Shown one piece after another: positions 6,177 through 11,127 of a stretch of 11,127 nt of DNA; the first letter of the stretch is position 1; each line of letters opens with the position of its first letter. The DNA lies in contig JAEWKL010000411.1 of NCBI GenBank assembly GCA_023386115.1, positions 1-11,127 on the forward strand, read 5' to 3'. A program made the translations under genes and the position numbers. Origin of the DNA: Pseudomonadota bacterium. Its GTDB lineage: Bacteria; Pseudomonadota; Alphaproteobacteria; Rhizobiales; Beijerinckiaceae. Under the pieces are notes generated by a model that was not told where the DNA came from, ran no database searches, and saw nothing but the letters and a program-made list of their open reading frames with translations.

Positions 6177-7041
6177 GGGGCTACCGCCTCCTCGTCGGCA
6201 CGCATTCGCGCGTGAGTGGGATCAACAGATTTAGACGATTGCCGCTGAATGTCGCTCGTTTTCTATCATCTCGTCACCACTCGCTTGACACCGCTCTGAG
6301 CTTGGGACGGCCAATGGCGGTCGGCGAGTCTCAAACCCGTATGGCACGACAATGGGCGCTAGAGCCAGCCCTGGCGATCCCCGGGAGCATTGAGGGATGG
6401 TGTCGGCCACGGTCTCTATTCTAGAGCGGCACTCGACCAGATTGCGACGTAGCCAGCGAAGGCAACGTAGGCTCAACAATCATCTGGCGCGAAGCGCTCC
6501 AGGCTTCGCCGAATGGCTTCTCAGGGTACCAGCGCCTCGCAGTAGCCAGACTGACCCCGAAGCGTGCGGCTGCTTTGTGATGGATGCGCCGGCCGTGGAC
6601 GCTTTGGTGTTCGTGGTGCTGCCGAGGGTCGGGGTGACAGGGGGCTCAACTGAGCCCCCTCATCTCAGGACGGCCCTTGAGCTGCCATCCATCGATTTGG
6701 CAAAGCTGCGCCATCTGCCTCGCCATGGTGCTGCGCACCTCCGCGGGCCGCGGGTCCAAGCTGCCGATCCTCTGATCGGGCGGGCCCCAACCGGGGCACG
6801 TCTTGTGCGGCGGGAAGACCCCGCGCGCTGAAGCTGGATTGCCTAGAGAAAAATCACAGGATCTCGCCAAAAATTACAAGCTCGTTCCCCCCAGACTCAC
6901 ACTGAGCCTGACGGCACACAATTGCGATCGAGTTGCCCGCTCGAACGGCTGCGGAAGGGGATACAGCATTTCAGCGCCCGAATAACGAGCGTGAGTATTG
7001 CACCACTTCTACGCTTTCGAGCGTCGGCGGCAGAATGGCCG
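6177..7041. other. Gene-poor region, no supported CDS
   Basis: About 865 bases. Open frames here (for example 6397-6831 on the plus strand and 6646-6870 on the minus strand) lack recognisable domains and good ribosome sites, and their composition looks like GC-rich chance ORFs. The only clear structure is the palindrome at 6639-6660. The part next to 6176 must hold the promoter of the minus-strand hypothetical gene, but I cannot pick it out. Confidence 0.5.
6639..6660. repeat. Perfect 10-bp palindrome (hairpin)
   Basis: AGGGGGCTCA, then AC, then TGAGCCCCCT. As RNA it would form a 9-bp stem with an AACT loop. No T-run follows on either strand, so a classical intrinsic terminator is not supported. 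It could be a protein-binding palindrome, a factor-assisted terminator or a short repeat copy. Confidence 0.8.
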
Positions 7042-7048
7042 CTCGATG

Positions 7049-7244
7049 CCGATTTTGTTGAAAAACTCGGAGGCGGCGCCTGCGGCGTTGTTCCATGCCC
7101 CGACCAGGAGAACAGTTATCTTCTGCAGGTGCCAAGGGTCCGCGTGCACATCCAGCAGAGCTGGTTCACATAGAACTTTCTTCTCCACGGCGCTTTGTAC
7201 GGGGCGCCGTTCCGGCTGGAGCTGGAGTTTTTCAACACAATCTG
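7049..7244. mobile_element. MITE-like element, 196 bp, with near-perfect terminal inverted repeats
   Basis: The left repeat GATTTTGTTGAAAAACTC (7051-7068) is matched at the other end by GAGTTTTTCAACACAATC (7225-7242), 17 of 18 positions when reverse-complemented. One more pair matches outward, giving 18 of 20 over 7049-7244. The immediate flanks are CTCGATG (7042-7048) and CTTGATG (7245-7251), an imperfect 7-bp direct repeat that could be a target duplication. The interior, about 156 bp, has no transposase motif. The GAGTTTTTCAACA core resembles ends of bacterial DDE insertion sequences as I remember them. Small non-coding elements of this kind are mobilised by a transposase supplied elsewhere. 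Confidence 0.6.
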
Positions 7245-7251
7245 CTTGATG

Positions 7252-7453
7252 TAGACTATTTCGAGCGGCTGCAAATGGCACCACGCGTTCCGTTCAAGCC
7301 GAGATGGTGAAATAAGATGCATCCGCAACTGCATTCTTGAAGAAGAAGTTGCAGGCGAGCTTCGAGGTTCTGCAACGCGGCTATGCCGGTAAGACACAAT
7401 CCGCGACGCCGCCTTTTCCGTGAGAGAACAACCTACGCAGTACATAGTGACGG
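7252..7453. other. Spacer, no gene seen
   Basis: About 200 bases between the MITE-like element and the stop of the AI-2E family gene. No ORF, RNA gene or clear terminator was found. Confidence 0.4.
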
Positions 7454-8485
7454 TTATCGTACTCGCCTGCCGTGCGTCGCCACCAACGCGACCAGCCAGC
7501 GGCTCGAGGGATGTTCCTCGCACAGCGTCACTATCGCGATCACGATCGGCACACCGATGAACGCGCCGGGGATGCCCCACAGAAACGTCCAGAAGAAGAC
7601 AGAGAACAGGATCACGAATGGCGAGATCGACAGGGCGTTGCCGGCGACGCGTGGCTCCAGGTAGCTCCCCACCAGGAACTGGATGAGGTTGAGGCAGGCA
7701 AAGACGGTCAGGCCCGCCTGCCATGACGAGAACTGCGCCGTCGCGTAGAGGGTTGGGAAGGTCGTGGCGACGAGCGGCCCAATCACCGGGACGTAGTTCA
7801 ACACGAACGCGATGACCCCCCATTCGACCGCGAGGGCGACGCCCGTGAGTGAGGCGAACGCCCCCACGAGGAGCCCCGTCAACAGGCTCATCACGGTCCT
7901 GACGAGCATAAAGCGACGCAGCTTGGCGGCCGTCCTCGCGCTCGCGACAAGCAGGACCTCCCCGATCTCCCGCCGTGGTGCGAGGCGGAGCCGTCTCGCC
8001 ACGTCCTCCACCTCGAGCAGGCCGAGGACAACGTAGATCAGAATCACGAACAGGAACGTGGCCATTCCGCTCATTCGGTTCATGACCTCCGGCAACACGC
8101 GGAGCATCCCGTGCACATTGACGTGTTCGGCCCAGAGACCTGCGAGCACAATGCCGTGGGTGTCCAGCCACTCCGCCATCTGGGCGTAGATCGCCTGGAT
8201 GCGGGCTGCGTCGGCAATCACCGACCGGACGACTCGGGTGAAGCCCCACGCGAATATCGACGCAAACGTCGCGATGATCACCGTCGTGGTCGATACGGTG
8301 ACCACGAGGGCGACGAGCTTCGGCAGCGCCTTCTGGAGCCGCCGCTGGACCGGCCAGACGACGGCTATGACGAAGAGCGCGAAAGCGACCGGCGCGAAGA
8401 CTGTTTGAGCGAGGGAGAGCGCGGCGCCGATCAGGAAAACGGCGCAGAGGCCGATCAACGCGCGGCCGATCGCCGGTTCGTGCAT
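7454..8485 (-). CDS. AI-2E family transporter (PerM/YdiK-like membrane protein)
   Basis: 343 residues from ATG 8485, with GAGGAGGAG about 8 nt upstream. The layout matches the family (about 340-370 aa): two N-terminal membrane helices (about 8-45), a third (about 58-82), a long soluble stretch (about 83-138) and another helix (about 140-158). A charged loop follows, then a C-terminal bundle (about 195-320). Signature segments are FVLNYVPVIGPLVA (227-240) and EPRVAGNALSISPFVILFSV (277-296) followed by WGIPGAFIGVPI (303-314). The family was named for E. coli TqsA, linked to autoinducer-2 export, but most members have other or unknown substrates, including Na+/H+ antiport in some. It appears complete. 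It is transcribed away from the response regulator and shares an intergenic region with it. Confidence 0.9.
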   Translation of the reverse strand: MHEPAIGRALIGLCAVFLIGAALSLAQTVFAPVAFALFVIAVVWPVQRRLQKALPKLVALVVTVSTTTVIIATFASIFAWGFTRVVRSVIADAARIQAIYAQMAEWLDTHGIVLAGLWAEHVNVHGMLRVLPEVMNRMSGMATFLFVILIYVVLGLLEVEDVARRLRLAPRREIGEVLLVASARTAAKLRRFMLVRTVMSLLTGLLVGAFASLTGVALAVEWGVIAFVLNYVPVIGPLVATTFPTLYATAQFSSWQAGLTVFACLNLIQFLVGSYLEPRVAGNALSISPFVILFSVFFWTFLWGIPGAFIGVPIVIAIVTLCEEHPSSRWLVALVATHGRRVR

Positions 8486-8591
8486 GACGCCGTCTCCTCC
8501 TCGTCACACCGGCCGGCGAGGGCGGGATCCGCCCAAAGCGCGAGAGCAGGCGACCCTGCACGGCAGGGATTTTGATTCTGCGCCGGCAGTT

Positions 8592-8620
8592 CGATCGTTC
8601 GCGATCGCTTTGCTCGCGAA
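8592..8620. promoter_or_regulatory. Two overlapping, mutually exclusive inverted repeats
   Basis: CGATCG-TTCG-CGATCG (8592-8607) is a perfect 6-bp stem with a UUCG-type loop. TTCGCGA-N9-TCGCGAA (8598-8604 with 8614-8620) is a perfect 7-bp repeat that shares bases with the first, so only one can form at a time in RNA. As DNA, the second is a dyad of the kind bound by dimeric regulators. It lies about 110 bp upstream of the AI-2E family gene and 95 bp before the response-regulator promoter. Confidence 0.45.
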
Positions 8621-8714
8621 AGTATTCGCCTGAGCGCAGAGGCTGAAATCATAGCATCACATTGCATTGCGAGCCTTACGTTTGCGACAGGTTGGGTTGA
8701 GTAATTTTTGTTAT

Positions 8715-8743
8715 TTTACAACCTAGAGCCGAGATGCTATTAT
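8715..8743 (+). promoter_or_regulatory. Sigma70-type promoter for the response regulator
   Basis: TTTACA (8715-8720) and TATTAT (8738-8743) each match the -35 and -10 consensus at 5 of 6 positions, with an ideal 17-bp spacer. Transcription would begin near 8750, leaving a leader of about 35 nt before ATG 8786. This rules out the longer reading of the gene from 8708. Confidence 0.65.
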
Positions 8744-8785
8744 ATGTGTGTCCTTGTTGTCTTCAGACAGGCCGACGGGTGCACG

Positions 8786-9412
8786 ATGCGTGTTCTAATC
8801 GCTGATGAGCATGATATCGTGCGGAGAGGCGTTCGTGCCATCTTGGAAAGTTCCCGCAGTCATGAAGTTTGCGGAGAAGCGTCCGACATCAAATCGACCA
8901 TAGATATCGCACAGGCGAGCCGACCTGATGCTATAATACTGGAATATTTACCGCCGCATTTCAATTCTTCGGAAGTGATATTAGATATTAGAAAATATTT
9001 TCCGGATACAAGGGTGATAATGCTGACAGGATATGCCGAGAAAGATCTGATTCATGAGACCTTACAGGCCGGTGCGCGGGCCTATCTTCTAAAGAGTGAA
9101 GCCGTCGACCACATGTTGCTGGCTTTGGATGCAGTGGCGAGAGGCAGGACTTATCTCAGCACAACTGCCTCGACATCGCTCGCGGAGGTCTGGGCGAGCG
9201 ATTTCCAGCGACGCCCGATGCTGACGATGAGGGAGAGGCAGATCATTCGACTCATTGCGGAAGCGTGCAACATCAAGGACATTGCCGAAAAGCTCAACCT
9301 GAGCCCCAAGACCGTCGAGTCGCACAAGGCTTCGGCGATGCATAAGCTGAGGCTCAGAAACATCGCGGAGCTGGTCAGATATGCGATACGGCGCAGGTTG
9401 ATCGCACCCTGA
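8786..9412 (+). CDS. NarL/FixJ-type response regulator with Glu at the phospho-acceptor site
   Basis: 208 residues from ATG 8786 (MRVLIADEHDIVRRGVRAIL). I chose this start because the receiver fold begins at once and the promoter lies upstream; the ribosome site is weak. Receiver domain 1-120: acidic pocket D7/E8, switch Thr T81 in VIMLTGYAE, Lys K103 in AYLLKSEA. The usual acceptor Asp (PDxxxLD) is E53 in RPDAIILEYLPP. The C-terminal LuxR/GerE helix-turn-helix spans about 146-206: LTMRERQIIRLIAE, then IKDIAEKLNLSPKTVESHKA. It is a DNA-binding transcription factor, probably active as a dimer. No sensor kinase is present in the window. Its first half is markedly more AT-rich than neighbouring genes, which hints at horizontal origin. 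Targets are unknown; the divergent AI-2E family gene is a candidate. Confidence 0.92.
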   Translation: MRVLIADEHDIVRRGVRAILESSRSHEVCGEASDIKSTIDIAQASRPDAIILEYLPPHFNSSEVILDIRKYFPDTRVIMLTGYAEKDLIHETLQAGARAYLLKSEAVDHMLLALDAVARGRTYLSTTASTSLAEVWASDFQRRPMLTMRERQIIRLIAEACNIKDIAEKLNLSPKTVESHKASAMHKLRLRNIAELVRYAIRRRLIAP

Positions 9413-9525
9413 GGTCGGTTTTGAGGTCTCGCCGTCGCTCCGAGATCGTTTGCTTAAATGCTCTGGTGCACCGGCCCGATGTCATAGCGTGAGATCAATC
9501 CAACCCGGGTGACGGGGGAGCCGAG

Positions 9526-10554
9526 ATGAGCCAGAGCGTGAAGCCGCGTCCCCGGCAGCTGATCGACTTGGCGTTGCAGGGAGGCGGGTCGCACGGGGCA
9601 TTCACCTGGGGGGTCCTCGACCGCCTTCTGGAGGAGCCCTGGATCGAGATCGAGGGCATCTCGGGCACATCGGCCGGCGCCATGAACGCCGCCGTGTTGG
9701 TGGACGGCTACGCTCGCGACGGACGCGCTGGCGCACGGGAGGCGCTTGCCCGGTTCTGGCAGCAGGTCTCCGATGCCGCCGCGCTTAGTCCCCTGCAGCG
9801 AAGCCCGCTCGACGTCGTCCTGGGCCGCTGGACCCTCGATCACTCCCCGGTCTACCTCGCGCTGGACCTGATGGCGCGAGTTTTCTCGCCCTACGATTTC
9901 GGCTCGGCGAACCCGCTCGCCCAGATCCTCACGGCGTCGGTGGATTTCAGCCGCCTGGCTCGCGCCCCGATCAAGCTGTTCATCACCGCCACCAACGTGC
10001 GCACCGGAAGGCCGCGCGTGTTTCGCAACGCGGACCTTTCGCCGGAGGTCCTGATCGCCTCGGCCTGCCTTCCCACCCTGTTCCAGGCCGCGATGATCGA
10101 CGGCGAGGCGTATTGGGACGGCGGCTACGCGGGCAACCCGACCATCACGCCGCTCGTCCGGGAGTGCGTGGCGGACGACATTCTCCTCGTGGCGATCAAC
10201 CCGGTCGAGCGGCCCGAGCTGCCCCGCACGGCGCGGGACATTCTCAACCGAGTGAACGAGGTGTCGTTTAATGCGGTGCTGTTGAAGGAGCTGCGCATGA
10301 TCGCGCTGCTTCGCCAGGTCGCCGACCCGGGCGGCGCGGAGACCGCGCACTGGGCGCGCATGCGCATCCATGTCGTGCGCAGCGAGCGGCTGATGGAGTT
10401 CGGCGCCTCCTCGAAGCTCAACGCCGAGGGCGCCTTTCTCGCCCTACTGCGCGACGAGGGACGGCGCGCCGCAGATGCCTTCCTCGCCGAGCGCGGCAGC
10501 GACCTCGGGCACCGCTCGACACTCGACATCGACCGCCTGCTGGATGGGGCGTAA
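9526..10554 (+). CDS. Patatin-like phospholipase family protein
   Basis: 342 residues from ATG 9526, with a purine-rich ribosome site (GGGGGAGCCGAG). Patatin hydrolases cleave acyl esters with a Ser-Asp dyad. All the key parts are visible: the oxyanion-hole glycine loop ALQGGGSHGAF (16-26), the nucleophile elbow G47-T-S49-A-G51, and the D198-G-G motif in YWDGGYAGNP. The C-terminal third (ILNRVNEVSFNAVLLKELRM, then VVRSERLMEFGASSKLNAEG) resembles a long patatin subfamily in alphaproteobacteria that I recall near 3-hydroxybutyrate dehydrogenase. There is no signal peptide or membrane helix, so it is probably cytoplasmic or peripheral. The stop is 3 nt before the next start, so it should be cotranscribed with the GntP permease. 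The substrate (phospholipid, or possibly a hydroxyacyl ester) is not determined by the sequence. Confidence 0.92.
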   Translation: MSQSVKPRPRQLIDLALQGGGSHGAFTWGVLDRLLEEPWIEIEGISGTSAGAMNAAVLVDGYARDGRAGAREALARFWQQVSDAAALSPLQRSPLDVVLGRWTLDHSPVYLALDLMARVFSPYDFGSANPLAQILTASVDFSRLARAPIKLFITATNVRTGRPRVFRNADLSPEVLIASACLPTLFQAAMIDGEAYWDGGYAGNPTITPLVRECVADDILLVAINPVERPELPRTARDILNRVNEVSFNAVLLKELRMIALLRQVADPGGAETAHWARMRIHVVRSERLMEFGASSKLNAEGAFLALLRDEGRRAADAFLAERGSDLGHRSTLDIDRLLDGA

Positions 10555-10557
10555 CGC

Positions 10558-11127
10558 ATGGGGCTCGTCGGCATCATCCTCGCCCTCGCGCTGCTCGTGT
10601 GGCTGGCCTTCCGGGGCTGGAGCATCATGCTGCTCGCCCCGCTCGCGGCCCTGCTGGCGGCGGCCTTCGCTCGCGAGCCGCTCCTCGCCCACTGGACACA
10701 GACCTTTATGGGCAGCGCCGCCGGCTTCCTGGCACAGTTCTTCCCCCTATTCCTCCTCGGCGCCCTGTTCGGCAAGTTGATGGAGGACAGCGGCTCGGTG
10801 TCGGCCATCGCGCAGTGGATGATCGCACGGCTCGGGACACAACGGGCCATGTTGGCCGTCGTGCTGGCGGGGGCCGTCGTCACCTACGGTGGCGTCAGCC
10901 TGTTCGTCGCCTTCTTCGTGCTCGCGCCGATGGCCGAGGCCATGTTCCGGTCCGCCTCCATCCCGCGCCGGCTGATGCCGGCCGCGATCGCGCTCGGCAC
11001 CTCGACCTTCACCATGTCGGCGATGCCTGGCACGCCGGCGATTCAGAACGCGATCCCGATGCCGTTTTTCGGCACGACCCCCTTCGCCGCCCCGGGCCTC
11101 GGCCTTCTCGCCTCGGCGATCATGCTG
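10558..11127 (+). CDS. GntP-family permease, 3' end outside window
   Basis: 190 codons from ATG 10558 to the window edge, out of about 440-470 usual for the family. An H+-coupled symporter of the inner membrane for gluconate or related hydroxy-acids. Membrane segments follow one another: 4-18 and 22-38; 55-74 with AQFFPLFLLGALFGKLMEDS; 98-124 with VVTYGGVSLFVAFFVLAPMA; and from 141 the re-entrant-like ALGTSTFTMSAMPGTPAIQN, characteristic of GntP proteins. It follows the patatin gene by 3 nt with no promoter between, so the two are translationally linked. GntP members next to ketone-body genes have been implicated in 3-hydroxybutyrate uptake. Which hydroxy-acid this one carries cannot be told from this half. 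Confidence 0.9.
   Translation, partial: MGLVGIILALALLVWLAFRGWSIMLLAPLAALLAAAFAREPLLAHWTQTFMGSAAGFLAQFFPLFLLGALFGKLMEDSGSVSAIAQWMIARLGTQRAMLAVVLAGAVVTYGGVSLFVAFFVLAPMAEAMFRSASIPRRLMPAAIALGTSTFTMSAMPGTPAIQNAIPMPFFGTTPFAAPGLGLLASAIML

Noticed and set aside
6397..6831. Plus-strand 144-codon frame
   Set aside because: No ribosome site, no recognisable domain, chance-like composition.
7009..7284. Minus-strand 91-codon frame with SEFFNKIG
   Set aside because: The FFNKI string is just the translation of the inverted repeat GAGTTTTTCAACAAAATC of the MITE-like element, not a protein motif.
7116..8561. A 481-codon minus-strand open frame overlapping the AI-2E family gene
   Set aside because: It is a shadow in a GC-rich gene: full of Arg/Pro/Gly runs, no domain, and overlapping a clear membrane protein in another frame.
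8708..8785. Longer start for the response regulator
   Set aside because: The extra 26 residues do not belong to a receiver domain, and the best promoter (-10 at 8738-8743) would lie inside them.
9454..10371. A 305-codon minus-strand frame opposite the patatin gene
   Set aside because: It is antisense to a protein with intact catalytic motifs; composition is rich in Arg, His and Gly and no known fold is visible.
1..11127. CRISPR array, toxin-antitoxin pair, retron or other defence system
   Set aside because: No regularly spaced repeats and no Cas, reverse transcriptase, nuclease or toxin motifs were seen on either strand.

Overview
The window looks like a piece of a GC-rich alphaproteobacterial genome, probably Rhizobiales and most like Methylobacterium/Methylorubrum. 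This is an inference from the base composition, the insertion-sequence types and the look of the conserved hypothetical proteins; no search was run. Very little of the left 5.6 kb is intact. It is an IS-littered, decaying accessory stretch around one tRNA gene. The right half returns to ordinary chromosomal genes.

Layout, left to right. (1) 1-1045: an IS630-family transposase cut by the window edge, with two frame changes and one internal stop. (2) 1046-1331: AT-rich, no gene. (3) 1332-2122 (-): a conserved hypothetical gene broken by a single-base frameshift, with a possible 58-residue ORF (2121-2297, +) whose start codon overlaps its own. (4) 2573-2648 (-): a tRNA with anticodon CAU, CCA end encoded. 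(5) 2812-3317 (+): two gene remnants, a hypothetical protein and the C-terminus of a short-chain dehydrogenase, joined at a perfect 11-bp hairpin. (6) 3560-4391 (+): a radical SAM protein gene with an in-frame TAG, then cut off by an IS3-family element (IS407-like). (7) 4392-5620: that IS3 element, with both terminal inverted repeats, overlapping orfA/orfB and a canonical A6G slippery site. There is no target duplication, and the rest of the radical SAM gene is absent on the far side. (8) 5655-6176 (-): an intact conserved basic hypothetical protein. (9) 6177-7453: no convincing gene, but it holds a 10-bp palindrome and a 196-bp MITE-like element with near-perfect inverted repeats. (10) 7454-8485 (-): an AI-2E/PerM-family membrane protein. 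(11) 8486-8785: a divergent regulatory region with two mutually exclusive hairpins and a good sigma70-type promoter. (12) 8786-9412 (+): a NarL/FixJ-type response regulator with Glu at the phospho-acceptor position. (13) 9526-10554 and 10558-end (+): a patatin-like hydrolase and a GntP-family permease, 3 nt apart and almost certainly one operon.

Functionally, the clearest partnership is patatin hydrolase plus GntP permease. In other bacteria GntP permeases can sit beside 3-hydroxybutyrate dehydrogenase, so a lipid or hydroxyacid (possibly polyhydroxybutyrate-related) role is a reasonable but unproven guess. The response regulator has no sensor kinase in the window, and its E53 suggests phosphorylation-independent activity. 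I do not see a convincing new multi-gene system. The most interesting signals are the D-to-E regulator, the MITE-like element, the unusually spaced cysteines of the dead radical SAM protein, and the IS-associated deletion.
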